From Amblyomma americanum (Eukaryota; Arthropoda; Arachnida; Ixodida; Ixodidae): DNA of 64,000 nucleotides. The notes beneath the pieces were generated by a model that ran no database searches, was not told the origin of the DNA, and saw only the letters and a list, made by a program, of their open reading frames with translations. This document shows positions 22,863 to 33,222 of this stretch, one piece after another; position 1 is the first letter of the stretch; each line of letters starts with the position of its first letter. Where the stretch lies: positions 45,696,772 through 45,760,771 of the forward strand of contig NC_135500.1 of assembly GCF_052857255.1 (NCBI RefSeq), written 5' to 3'. The position numbers were made by a program, and so were the translations under genes.

Positions 22863-24978
22863 TCATCACCCATTTCAGAGGATGGCAGTCTGTGACTAGC
22901 TTGAATTTGCGGCCGTAAAGGTAGCATCTGAAGTGCTTTACTGCCCAGACAACGGCGAGGCACTCCCTTTCCTTAGCTCCGTACTTTTGCTCTGTGGGGC
23001 TCAGCTGTCGGCTAGCAAAAGCAACGGGATGTTCTTTGCCCTCGATAACCTGAGATAGCACGGCACCAACTGCGAACTTTGACGCATCTGTGGCCATAAC
23101 GAAGGGCAAATTAAAATCCGGGTGGCGCAACAGCGGTGCACTCATTAGCTTCCTTTTCAGAGCCCCAAAAGCATCCTCCGCGTTTTCGTCCCAGCGAAAG
23201 GCGACATTTTTGGCTGTTAAGGCGGTGAGCGGCTTAGCGAGCTTGGCGAACTCCTCTATGTGCCTTCGGTAGTAACCGATCAGGCCGAGAAACTGCCGGA
23301 CCTGGCGGACGCTAGTCGGGGATGGAAAATCCGAGACGCACCATAGTTTCTCAGGGTCCGGTCGCACGCCGTCAGCTGAAACAACGTGCCCGAGGTATTT
23401 CACCTCGTTTTTGAGGAATTGGCACTTAGAGGCCTTAAGCTTGAGACCCGCTCCTCTTAGTCGCACCAAAACCTGCTCAATATCGCGCAAATGGTTCTCA
23501 AAACTGTCACTGTATATGATTATGTCATCCATATACACGAAGCACAGCCTCCCCAGAAGACCTGCCAGGATAACATCAGCGGTTCTCTGCCAGACAGCAT
23601 GGCTGTTGGCCAGGCCCATCGGCATTATTTTCCATTCATAGTGCCCTGAGGGCGTGTTGAATGCCGTTTTCTCGGCATCTGCCGGATCCATTGCTATCTG
23701 CCAGAATCCCGCCGCCATGTCCACTACCGTGAAGTACCTGGCAGAGCCCAGCTGAGAAAGCGTCTCCTGTATATTGGGGATGGGGTATGGATCGATGCGA
23801 GTTACGGCATTTTGTTTGCGGTAGTCCAGTACCAATCAATACGAGCCATTTGGCTTTTCCACCAATAGTGCTGGTGCTCCCCAGGGTGACTTTGAGTGTT
23901 CGACAATGCCGCGATCAATCAGGTCCTGCACCTGCCGCTCCATCTCCTCACGTTGGGAGTAAGGAATCCTGTACGCACGCTGGTAAACGGGCGATGAAGT
24001 GCCGGTTTCTATCCTGTGCTTTATAACGACACAGCAGCCCAAATCCAGGTTGGACGCGGCGAATACCTCCGAGTAGTCGTTCAGCAAACCAGCCAGAGCC
24101 TCCCTCTCCCTGTATTTTACGTGAGAAAGATCGAACGACACCTTTGGAGCAGCCGAAGGACTAGCATGCTCTACAGTTGCGAGTACCGTATTGGTGGGCT
24201 CATGTTTCTCTATCGCAGAGGTGAAGAAAGCCAATGTTTTGTCCTTGGGAAGGCTCAGTGGCTGCTGGCTACAGTTAACCACCCGTAGGGGCACTCTGTG
24301 GGCGTCATTAACTGTCACGAGGCACGCGGCTGCCTTCAGGCCATTGCTGAGAGAGTCGACCGGCTCACGCACTCCCACGGCGCCGCTCTCTACATCTGAA
24401 GGCACAAACGCGTACAAAATGTGCTCCGACCAAGGAAGGACGACCGCCTCATCGACCAGCCTGACGGCAACCCGCGAATATACCTTCTCCAATGATCCCA
24501 CTGTTTGACGGGTGTGAATATCCGTAATGCGAATCTCAGCCCCTCTCCTGTTCAAAAACGGAACTTTTGATCCGCCCGCATTAACCTCTTCCTCAGATAA
24601 TGAGACTACTACCTTCCCTTTTCTCAAAAAATCCTGCCCTAATATACCTGACACTCCGTTTGGCAGAGACACCGTGTCCGGGCATACGTAGCAGGGGTGC
24701 TCCAATGCAATTCCGCCGAGAGAGAAGTGTAACCGGTAGAGTCCACTTATGCCAAGAGGATCCCCCGTTATGCCTACAAATTTGGTTGCCACACCACCAG
24801 ACTCTTCCAACACCTCGCGGTCCCCCTTCCTTCGAAGCGTGTTAAAACTGCTCTCCTTAAGCAATGTCACCTTTGACCCCGTATCTATCAACAATTCCAT
24901 GCAACAACCATTTAACTTGGAACGCACAACAGGGCATGCCTCGTCGGCCACACAAACTACCACCACCTCATGATCCAC
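22762..24978 (-). pseudogene. pol: pol of the Gypsy element, protease-RT-RNase H part
   Basis: Continues in the -1 frame of gag. The protease active site LLIDTGSKVTLL is intact, followed by a GISGIL-like flap region written as GVSGILGQDFL. The reverse transcriptase begins near IVEHSKSPWGAPALLV; a TGA stop at 23836-23838 cuts it just after EKPNGSY, and the same frame resumes with LVLDYRKQNAVTRIDPYPIP. The catalytic box is FVYMDDIIIYSD. RNase H shows VMATDASKFAVGAVLSQ and ERECLAVVWAVKHFRCYL. The frame ends at a TGA at 22762 because of a 1-nt shift near 22776-22790; the sense continues in the integrase frame (HLNADALSR). The position given as the start (24978) is not an ATG, in keeping with translation by frameshift. 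Confidence 0.92.
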
Positions 24979-25016
24979 TGCTCCCTCCCCACGCTCCTCA
25001 GGCTGGGGAAGACTAA

Positions 25017-25907
25017 CTAGTTTTTTGTCTCGGTATCTGGAGCCCCGCTGTAGGCTTGCTTAGGGCGTGTCTCGCCTGCTTCTCTTTGTGGCTCCCCACG
25101 GCGCACGTTTTGGCAGAACCTGGCGATGTGTCCGCGACCCAGGCAAGCGAAGCATACGATTTCATCAAAATCTCGCTTACCGCGCCTGTAGCTTTGTGGC
25201 GGTCTCCGGTTTCCAGCGAATGGGCGCTGTTGAGCGCGCGCTTCAACCTGGCGTTCCACCTGCTGAGATAGCAGCTGTTCTAAGCGATCTAACCGCTATG
25301 TCAAGAGAGCAACCTCAGGGTTGAGCACCGCTCTCTCTATGACGCGTACTCTCGCTGCGGCTGTCGTTAACGCCTCATTTCGTTCCTCATCCAATGCGGC
25401 CTCCACGGCTTGGTCGAAATTGCTCGGCTTGCGCGAGAGCACGAACCGGCGCACGGGGTCTTGCAGACCAGCCACGAACAAAGCGGTCATTTCCTCTTTA
25501 AGTATATCCTCCGCGTATTTCTTCTTTAGCTGGTCTCCTTCCTCCTCCCTGCTTAACGTATCGCGCGCTAAGCGCTGAAGCCGCGACGCAAACGTTCGCA
25601 CGTCCTCCCCTACCATCTGTCCGGCGTCACGGAACCTCCGTACCCGCACGTGACGTGGTTCAGTGTCGAAATGCTCAAACGCGAGCTTCTTAAATTCCGC
25701 AAATGATTTTGTGTATTTTACTTTTTCGTCTCTCCATGCAAAATCATGAGCAGCTCCTGCCATCTTACACCTCGCCATTCCCAGCATTTGAGCATCGGAC
25801 CATCCCCCCATTTTCCCAATCTCTTCTAGCATGGAAAAGAAATCGCAGATTGGAACCCCTGTCTTATCTCCCGTAAACGTCGGAATGACGCTTCCTAATG
25901 CCAGCAT
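25017..25907 (-). pseudogene. gag: gag of the Gypsy element, one in-frame stop
   Basis: The capsid-nucleocapsid precursor builds the particle. From Met at 25907: a capsid region with GVPICDFFSMLEEIGKMGGW, HDFAWRDEKVKY and LFVAGLQDPVRRFV, like Gypsy capsids (Ty3-gag/retrotrans_gag type). An in-frame TAG at 25296-25298 interrupts the chain about 204 codons in; the same frame then resumes to a nucleocapsid part with a perfect CCHC zinc knuckle, CFACLGRGHIARFC (CX2CX4HX4C), and ends at TAG 25017-25019. Coding continues upstream of 25907 in related wording (PPFERLEALEGLR, then SVSEGAPTPQPSLGAS) but is split by a frameshift at an A-run near 25955-25965, so the true start is probably around 26050. 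Confidence 0.85.
25020..25026 (-). promoter_or_regulatory. Gag-pol -1 ribosomal frameshift heptamer
   Basis: On the minus strand the last gag codons are ACA AAA AAC TAG. They contain A AAA AAC in exactly the phase needed for -1 slippage (X XXY YYZ), one of the most efficient eukaryotic slippery heptamers. The -1 frame reads CTA GTT AGT CTT and continues without a stop into the protease. Eight bases after the heptamer is an 8-bp stem (CTTCCCCA at 25011-25004 pairs with TGGGGAGG at 24991-24984, one G-U) with a 12-nt loop. Together these form a textbook frameshift signal. Confidence 0.85.
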
Positions 25908-26095
25908 GCTTGCTCCGAGCGACGGCTGTGGAGTGGGAGCTCCCTCAGATACAGACTTTTTTTTTTCTCAAGCCCTCCAGTGCCTCAAGCCTCTCAAATG
26001 GGGGTAAAAGTCCCACAATCAGTCCCGTGATTCCCTTTTGATTACAATTTTGAAGTCATGAATGTCACAGCATTCAGAGGACATTTGCTTTTGAG

Positions 26096-26113
26096 ACCCC
26101 ACTTCTGACACCA
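26096..26113 (-). promoter_or_regulatory. Primer binding site, tRNA-Leu-like
   Basis: One base after the 5' LTR the minus strand reads TGGTGTCAGAAGTGGGGT. The complement ends ...TTCTGACACCA, which is the 3' end of an arthropod or vertebrate tRNA-Leu acceptor arm with at most one difference from the form I remember (GGAGTGGG in place of GAAGTGGG). It would prime minus-strand DNA synthesis. Confidence 0.8.
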
Positions 26114-26114
26114 G

Positions 26115-26982
26115 TGTGATGACCGCCCATAATGCGCAGGTCCACACGGGACGGAGAGGCAAAGAGGCACCGTATGGCTCAGTTTAAACAAACAGATATA
26201 TTCAATAATTACACATGAATAAGATTTATACATCAGAGGCTGGGGCGTCCGAGCTTACGTGCCGACGACTTCATGGGGACGATGGAGGGGCTCCGGAGTT
26301 GATCTCGAACGGTTGCTGGCAGAAGCTGCACTTCGTCGGGCTTCGGCGCTGAAGGCCCCCTTGGCGAACGATGTCGTCCTGAGCGTGCTTCTTCCGTACT
26401 GCTTGTCGATTTTTATATCCTCTTCTCCCCACACTCCCTAGGGTGAGGACGCCCACGCCGGAGGGGAAGGAGGGGGGCTAGGGCTTTCACTTGGGCGCAC
26501 AAACACACCACCGCACTTATGGTCTCGCCCCCCTCACGTGTTGAGTCCGAGGGAAAGAAGGTTGTCTTCGAGGTAGCGCATAGCGTCGGCTGTGGTAAGG
26601 CGCGCTCTGGCCCGCTGACAGTTCCCGCGGGTCACCGGCCTCCGTTCTCCATCAAATGACACTCGCCCCTCAAGGCCGGAACGCGAGGTCACTAAAAGGC
26701 CGGGAAAGTGGTCCCTTGTCCTGGGATGTGCTCGGGAGGGGCCAGGCCCGCCGAAACGAGGCCGCCCCTGGAACCGCCACGGCAATTGGGGAGGATAAAG
26801 CCCGTTTCCCCGCGGCGGCGGCGGCGGGTCCGGTTGGGACCGGTTGGGCTTAAACCCCTTCGTTCTGGTCGTCACTCTCAAAGAGCATGGCTGGGTAATT
26901 GATGATGCCGCTGTCATCTGGGTCTCCGTCTACGCTGCGCCGTCGAACGCGGAACCTCGTAGCGCACACAAGGAACGTCACA
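26115..26982 (-). repeat. 5' LTR of the Gypsy element
   Basis: Bounded by TG and CA (minus-strand start TGTGACGTTCC, end GTCATCACA). It carries the promoter: a TATAAAA box at 26411-26417 (inverted) about 570 bp into the LTR, so U3 is long and GC-rich and R-U5 is the remaining ~290 bp. Confidence 0.95.
26411..26417 (-). promoter_or_regulatory. TATA box of the 5' LTR
   Basis: TATAAAA on the minus strand in the context GGATATAAAAATCGAC. It is conserved in the other LTR at 20067-20073. Transcription would be expected to start about 25-30 nt further left. Confidence 0.7.
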
Positions 26983-26986
26983 CTAT
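26983..26986. repeat. Target site duplication (CTAT), right
   Basis: This is the partner of 19768-19771. Confidence 0.85.
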
Positions 26987-27824
26987 CCACCAACAAACTG
27001 AGGCAGGTATGCGCCTTTTCTTTTCTCATATCTAACTGAGGGTTTAAACTCCGTTGGTTTTGAGGAAAGAAAAACCACATAACTGTCTCCGTGGGTTACT
27101 GAACGTCTCAATCAAGCTTTGGGGTACGTGGGGGGGGGGGTCTATTTAACGTGTTACACGGCGGCCTTTGTACCCTCTAAATGGCTTGTACGCGTACAAA
27201 GTTATTACAGCTTTCGCTGTAAAAAATTGCTAAGCGTTTGTTCTCTGCTGCGCAACGTGCTAAGCACAGTGGAAACTGCCGCTGTGCCCCTGCCCGTCCT
27301 TTGATGATGCGTTAGACGTGCAGGCGAACTCGGCTAATATAACGATTGCAACGGGAGCAGAGCTACATATTTGGCACTGGTCATGTGGACGACGGTGGCC
27401 GCTTGTTGAAACGTGACCGCGAATCCATGACCGTCACTCTAACGTCAACCCCGCTCACACGACAGGGCGTTGAGAGCCCACGCTGTGAACCCCGAACCCA
27501 CCGGGAAGGAATCTGGGAAACAGCTTTTGCTGTGAAAAAAAAGGTTCTTAACTGTTCTTCTTAGTTGGAGATGGGATGATAAAATAGCTACGGCAGCTGA
27601 TATAGCATTATTTCTTACGAATTTCGGAAACTCACCCAAGAGTCAGTGCGCAGTGATGGGAGTCCGTAGCGGCGGTGGAGCGAAAACTGCTGTAGCAATA
27701 ACCTATGCAAATATGCATGTAATACAAGTGTTATTAAAAAGTTAATTTTACTTACTGATGCACGTATAAATGTGCACACGCGAGATTTATATATACGTAA
27801 ATTACTTGTCGTCGTTGGCTGCAG
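26987..27824. other. No recognised gene
   Basis: Right flank of the Gypsy insertion with a G-run at about 27130-27140 and old short-repeat wording near 27051. No coding frame stands out. Confidence 0.3.
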
Positions 27825-27831
27825 ATTGCAG

Positions 27832-27981
27832 GCGGAGAATACTCTGGCCGCGTAGAGGGAAGTCGACCAGCTACAAGCACGCATCGAGAGCGAGTGCACC
27901 AAGTCCGGCGCGCTGGAGCAAGCTGTCGCTGAGGCAGCATCAGAAGCCTGCAGCCTGACGGCTGAAATCGCCTCCGCCGAG
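27832..27981 (+). pseudogene. Exon-like coiled-coil segment with one stop
   Basis: A 3' splice site (ATTGCAG, or GCAG seven bases earlier) and a consensus-like donor (CCGAG|GTACGC at 27981/27982) bound 50 codons that read as a coiled coil: REVDQLQARIESECTKSG then ALEQAVAEAASEACSL and TAEIASAE, with heptad-spaced Leu/Ala/Ile. An in-frame TAG lies near 27853. Phase is 0 at both ends. The stop argues for a pseudogene exon or a sequence error. It shares strand and style with 32909-33072, 38016-38132 and 50476-50619. Confidence 0.4.
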
Positions 27982-28812
27982 GTACGCATTCTGTCTCTTT
28001 CAATATTTTGTGTTTCATACGCAGTCGATGCCTCTCAGGACCACAGCGGAAAATGCCTCTGCAATAATCTCCTTAAACCTAGTAATTGCAGGTGTTTGGC
28101 AGGACCAAGTTTGTCAACCGCAACATCATGAGAATCGATCGGCACCATTGGCCGGAGGGTCTCTTTCGAAGGCATTTGTTGCAAGCTATTGAGTTCTAAC
28201 CGACTGTAGGTGCCTGATGCGTATGGCGGCGACGAGTTGGAGCTCGGTGGCGACAAAAAGTGCCATCAGCGTCAACTGAAAAGCAGACCTGACAGCTGAA
28301 ATGCGAACACAAAACTGCAAAAATAATAGCTGCTGGGTTCGATAAAATTTGCACGCAGGGAGAGGCCTTCGTTGCTTCCAACTGAGAGTCAACTGCACTC
28401 GTAGTCAGTATACGTGGAATGCAGTGATTTGTTTTCGTGGCTTGCTGTTCAATTGTAAAGTATGCGTTTCATCTGCCGCTAAAGGTACAATGCTTTTTCA
28501 CATCTAAATTCTGCAGGATTAAACATGATACTGCGCACTTTTGGGTGTACATAAACCCCAACAGCTACAGATTTAAAAAGGACAAGGAACAGAGCAGGCT
28601 GTGAACGATGAAGAATAACGAGAAAAGCACGAAAAGCAGGCGTGCTCCACTCCTAAAAAAGGGAAGAGAGAAAAGATTAATTACAGCGCCGTCATAGCAC
28701 TCATGACAGCAACACCTGAGGATTTTTTTAAACGGCACGTATATATAGTTCACCCCGTCTGCTCCAATCACGACTCATGTCTTGATGGGTGACTGGGCGC
28801 CGTAAAGAGGAC
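27982..28812. other. No recognised feature
   Basis: Mixed sequence with no coding or repeat call. It would be intron if the neighbouring exon-like segments belong to one gene. Confidence 0.3.
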
Positions 28813-29242
28813 TGTTGTGTCGGAGCTTTTTAGGCACAAGTTTGTTCCACTGGCGTCATGTTGAAGCCAGGCGCCGATCTGATCGGCCTAGCGCAAGCTT
28901 GGCGCGATGCCCAGCGCCCGGCGGCGGCTTTTCCAAACTAGTCCAAACGTGCTCACCCTTCCCTTGCCCGGGCCAGTGCTGACCGCCGCCGATGAGCCAC
29001 ACTCTTGGCGTCGCGGGCGATCGAGCCGTCGTCATCCGCCGAGGGTGTATAAAAGGCGAACGCGGATATCGGAGAGAGACGCAGCCAACGCAGCGTTCGG
29101 TTCTCTGTCGTTCGAGCAAGCCCAAATAGAGAAGCAGTTATGCTGCCACCGCACCTTTGTACTGCCATGTATATAGAGCACATAAAGTCCTGTTCCTCTG
29201 CTCCGACGTCGTTTCTTCGGCTGGTCCTCCCTTGCGTGGACA
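28813..29242 (+). mobile_element. Solo-LTR-like segment with promoter
   Basis: The segment begins TGTTGTGTCGGAG and can be closed at ...GCGTGGACA. It has a GC-rich first part, a TATAAAAG box (29048-29055), an R-like GAGAGAGACGCAGCC stretch, an ACATAAAG near 29188 and a CTGCTCCGACGTCG-type 3' part of a kind I associate with tick LTRs. No matching 4-5 bp target duplication and no adjacent primer site were found, so a solo LTR is likely but the ends are uncertain. Confidence 0.4.
29048..29055 (+). promoter_or_regulatory. Candidate TATA box
   Basis: TATAAAAG preceded by GC-rich sequence and followed 25-35 bp later by GGAGAGAGACGCAG, a plausible start region for an LTR promoter. Confidence 0.5.
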
Positions 29243-30689
29243 CTGCGGTGAATGCCAGGGAACTCGGCCGCGCTGCCTTGGCAACCACCAACGTCACAAG
29301 AGGACGAACGCACCTATGCGTTTCTGCGCTTTCAGCCGCGCGCGCTGCAATGCGATGGACGCAAACAATCGCAAAAGCAGGATGAGCCGCACATAGATGC
29401 GACTCGTAGAAAAGCTCTGCAGGGCGAACAGGAATTGAGCTCTGGGGCCAGTGTGGCAGGAAGGGGCGGCCCGCCGGCGGCCACGAAACGCGGCGTTCTA
29501 CGTCCGTGCTTTCATCCGGAACGATTCCGGCTCGCAGGTGGCACGCAGAGCCGTCCGACAATATCGCCGGCCGGCTGTTTGCGACAGACTGAAAGCTCTC
29601 TTTACTGTTTTCACTTATATTGCAAATTTGCACCGGAGAGGCTTGCCGTTGTGCGCGCAATTGGTTATGCAACCAGAGCAGCCGTATGGCCGCGGCTTTG
29701 TGTAGCGGCAGTTGCGGGAGCATAATGGGAGAAGCGGGGGGGGGGGGGTGCATTTGAGCAGAGAGGAAATTAAGCCGGCACTGGTGAAACGAGTTCGCAT
29801 ACAGGGCAAGGTGGATGCCATTGACCGTTGGTCGCTCAAGTCGTGGCATTCAATGTCTTGCAATGTATTGGCACTGCATGCAGCGGCGTCTGCAGTGCGA
29901 GCCAGTTAGGAAACGCCGAAATCTCCAGTAATCTCCTCTGCAGGCACGGCTCGACGCAGTCGCGCACAAGTGATGTCTTGAGTGTGTTGCACTGGCTACC
30001 CAAGGTGCCACCCATTTATGGGCAAGTGTAACCTGTGGACAGCGTTGAAAATCAAAATAAGGAGTATAAAATGGATTCCATAGCACAGCTGAAATGCTGC
30101 ATGGTGCCATCATTACCGGACACCAGATTTGGCGAAAACCGCTAATACCGCCGGTTGGTGCCGCGCGCTCAGCTGCTCCCGTCCACAAAGGTCACTGGGT
30201 GGCGCTGGTGTCACGTGCCATTAATTTTCTTGCCCATGCTGAAGAAACGTGCTGCGGCGAGCTCAGCAGAGAAGGGTGGTACAGGGAAGTCTTGGTTGGC
30301 CATACGCGCGAGTGGGGCGTACGCAAAGCAGCGAACTAGATATAGCAAGTTCTCTACAAAAACCACGGACGATCATAGATGCGATGTGAAAAATCTGCGT
30401 TAGCAGCATTTTTGTGTGCATTTCGCTCGTCCACTGATCGCCTTCCAATGGCTGCTTTGAATTTGCTTTCACCCTGGGCTTTCTGGAAGGATGTAGGTGG
30501 TTGGAGGATCGCAGGTGGGAGTTGAATCTTGTGGATGTTCCGAGCACCCACCACAGGCGCCTTCCGGGAGCGGACTGTGGCCTTGAAGGTGGAGCCTTCA
30601 CGTAGACTGACGAACACCGGGATTTCGACAAAAGAGGACTAGTAGATTTGTTCCCTTACCACTTTCAGCGCCTCTCTGCCAGTCGTAAA
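29243..30689. other. GC-rich stretch without a supported gene
   Basis: Long open frames exist on both strands here (up to 298 codons on the minus strand across the TATA region), as expected by chance in GC-rich DNA. None carries a recognisable domain. A G-run lies near 29737-29748. Confidence 0.3.
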
Positions 30690-32290
30690 CATCTGCTCTC
30701 TTCCCAGGCTGTTGAAGTTTAATTTTATGAATATTAATTTTTAGATGCACCGTTCTGCTTTGCATTCCAAGCCTTTGATCATGCTTTGCAATAAATCCCC
30801 TGAGTGACTCAGCAAGTCAATGTCGGCAGCAAACCGCACATTGCTAAGGTATTCTCTATTAAACTCTTATTACCAACTGCTTCCAAGCCAGGTCTCTGAA
30901 TACCTCCTTTAAACTGGCGGTGAATAGCATTGGAGAGATCATGTCTCCCTGACTGATACCCTTTCTTGCGTAGCCGAGTGTAACCTCTGCAGTCTTTTTT
31001 CATAAGGCTCGTCAAAACCATGATTCTGCAATTCAGTGCATGACTACTGTAATTTCGACTGAGTCAAATGCTTTCTCCTTGTCTAGTATGAAGGCTACCC
31101 CAGCGGTATATATGTTACATTCTGAGCATTTCTATATCACTTGAGGGGCAGTGTGAATATTGTCCAGTAGACTACGAAAGTCTTCCTGGTCATTTGGTTC
31201 ATTGAAGTCTAAGGTGGTCGTCATTCTATATATTGTCATGATCGAAGTATAAGGTTGTCGTAATTATTGATTTGTTAGAAAATAGATTTTAAAAAACGTT
31301 CAGTAAGTGGATTAGTCTGCAATTCTTCAATTCCTTAAGTCCCCATCCTTGGCTTAAGATGAATTCAATGTACATCCAAGATTCCGGACGGTCGATGTTA
31401 TAAGGCATTGCGTATTCAGGGTTGACAGTTTTTCTGACGCAATCTCCCCTCCGTCCTTAAACAGATCTGCTGTTGCGTGATCGTCATTAGCTGTTTTCCT
31501 TCTATGCATTGCTTCTGAGGTTTTCTTTCGTTCCTTCTTCGCTACTGGCGTTATGTCCAATCGACTGCAGCATAGATTCGTGGAGAACTCTTCGATTACT
31601 TTAGCTAGCTTATCCATATTGGAAAATTCATCGCCGTCCTGGTGTCATAGCGCATACATCTGATTTTTGCCTATGCCTAGTTTCTTCTTGACCACTTTTA
31701 TGCGACCTCCATCTTTTATGGGGTGCTTGATTTTCTCCCTATTATTTTTCATTTTGTCGCTTACCTTACCTTTACTTATTAGCTGTGATAGCTCCACCTG
31801 GTGTGTGCTAAGCAGCTTTAAGGCTTTGGTGCTTCTTAACCAGATCTTTCGACTAGTGAGAGACCTTGCTGGTATCCTGTAGAACCATACCACCGCCTAC
31901 TTCCACTTCGCACTCCATAAAGATAGCCTTGAGATTATCGTGCATTTCTCGAACAGTAAGGTTATCGTCCTTGTTTAAAGGCGGATATCTGTCCTAAAGC
32001 GAGATCCTGTGTTCCTGTACCTTCGCTCTTAACCATAACTCATTGTTGGGCTTCTTTCTCACCAGTTTCTTCCGTTCTTTGTTCAAGTCTAGGCCAATCC
32101 GAGACCGTACCCACATGTGGCAGGTACTTCGCACCATTTGGTTTAGTCCTTCCCGAACGTCACGATGCTGCGCTGTGCAGCCCACACGTCGCCTGCTGCT
32201 AAAGTGGTTCTCCCTCAAGAACCCGAGGCGCAAAAATTCTTGAAGTTGGCATATGATATGACCAATAACTAGTTGTAACAACTAAATACT
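30690..32290 (-). mobile_element. Decayed RTE-like retrotransposon
   Basis: On the minus strand, from about 32281: a region with EHRISL then, near 31980-31890, RYPPLNKDDNLTVREMHDNL and IFMECEVEVGGG (endonuclease-to-RT linker wording); QNEKNNREKIK-type basic stretch; and near 30950 KKGYQSGRHDLSNAIHRQF, the decayed KGVRQGD.ISP.LF box also seen at 18280-19120. No single frame is long. It is a second, longer copy of that RTE-like family. Confidence 0.6.
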
Positions 32291-32908
32291 TGCATTAATC
32301 AATAATGGCAAGTTGATTTGCACCTACAGTTTAGAAGAACAAAAATGCGGCGCGCAGGATTTCATTACTTTTCAACTGCTTTCTCGTTCAGCAAGGCTCA
32401 CTTCGCTATTCTTTCACTGTTTTGAAAGAGCCAATCTGGAGAACATTGTAGTGTATTTCTGGGGACATGTTGCAGGTGATACCAGCTAAATGTCAAGTTA
32501 ATATTATTGCACGTTAAAACCTTGTGGGCGGAGGTGGGGGGAGGGCTAAAAAAACAAAATGTAGCGTTTTGCCCCACTCCTCCCATTGTGCAGAATCAGT
32601 GTTCTGTCCTTCCTAGCACGTGAAACATACGAATCGGAATGGGCAACGGATATCAAGCAATGGCTTCAGTCAGGACAGTAAAATGGCGCAACGCTACCGT
32701 TCTAGCATTTTACCCAACTTTTGTGATCCAGATGTGAAGTCTCTGTTGCTTTTTGATTGGAAGCATAATATGCAGTCGTATCATGCAACATACTATACTC
32801 CTCCATTTTGTGCGAGAGCGAGTATCCATTAGATTCCATTTAAGAACGACTTTGTTATGCAAAAAGAGAAATGCGCGTCGTCGCGTGCTGAATGCTCTTC
32901 GTGCGCAG
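32291..32908. other. No recognised feature
   Basis: No coding or repeat signal is recognised. It ends at the splice acceptor of the next exon-like segment. Confidence 0.3.
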
Positions 32909-33072
32909 GCTGCAAAAAACAAGGAGGCGGACAAGCCAGCCCCCTTCTTGCGGAGGACGACTGTGTGAAGGCGAACCTGAGTGCTGCCAAGGCGGAGCTG
33001 CTCCAGATCGAGGAGTTGATCACAATGGTCAGAAAGCATAAAGAACTGCGGAAGGTTCTGCTAGAGCATGAG
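32909..33072 (+). CDS. Exon-like coiled-coil segment, open
   Basis: A 3' splice site (TCGTGCGCAG at 32908) and a perfect donor (CATGAG|GTGAGT at 33072/33073) bound an open frame with no stop. The peptide is GGGQASPLLAEDDCVKANLS, then AAKAELLQIEELITMVRKHK and ELRKVLLEHE: a charged amphipathic helix with heptad Leu/Ile, likely coiled coil. The acceptor phase is 2 (one base from the previous exon) and the donor phase 0. I do not recognise the gene. It could be a true exon of a long gene on the plus strand. Confidence 0.45.
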
Positions 33073-33104
33073 GTGAGTTCTCGGTCATAAACCACTTGGT
33101 AGAA

Positions 33105-33222
33105 GATATGAACTTGAAGCACAAAAGCAGACGAGGACAGTGAAAGAGAGGAGAGACACACGAGCGCGTGTCTCTCGTCTCTTTCACTGTCCTCGTCTGG
33201 TGTTGCGCTTCAATTTCATATC
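33105..33222. repeat. Large hairpin with GCGC centre
   Basis: Arms of about 55 nt: GATATGAACTTGAAGC...GCAGACGAGGACAGTGAAAG pairs with CTTTCACTGTCCTCGTCTG...GCTTCAATTTCATATC, with the turn at ACACGAGCGCGTGT. The inner 35 bp are nearly perfect and the outer part has a few mismatches. Its construction is the same as 2697-2802 and 45453-45614. Confidence 0.85.

Larger units (their letters stand above)
19772..26982 (-). mobile_element. Gypsy-type LTR retrotransposon, complete but inactive
   Basis: The element is 7.2 kb, read on the minus strand: 5' LTR (26115-26982), tRNA-Leu-like primer site, gag, pol in the order protease-RT-RNase H-integrase (the Ty3/Gypsy order), a 493-bp non-coding stretch, and the 3' LTR (19772-20638). 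No envelope frame is present. Both LTRs are TG...CA bounded and the insertion is flanked by CTAT. Several in-frame stops and one frameshift inactivate it. The LTRs differ at about 17 sites plus one indel by hand count, about 2%, so insertion is fairly recent on a genomic scale. Confidence 0.95.

Noticed and set aside
28953..29849. 298-codon open frame on the minus strand
   Set aside because: It runs antisense across the TATA/LTR-like region in GC-rich DNA, where long chance frames occur, has no domain, and overlaps a plus-strand frame of 157 codons with equally little support.
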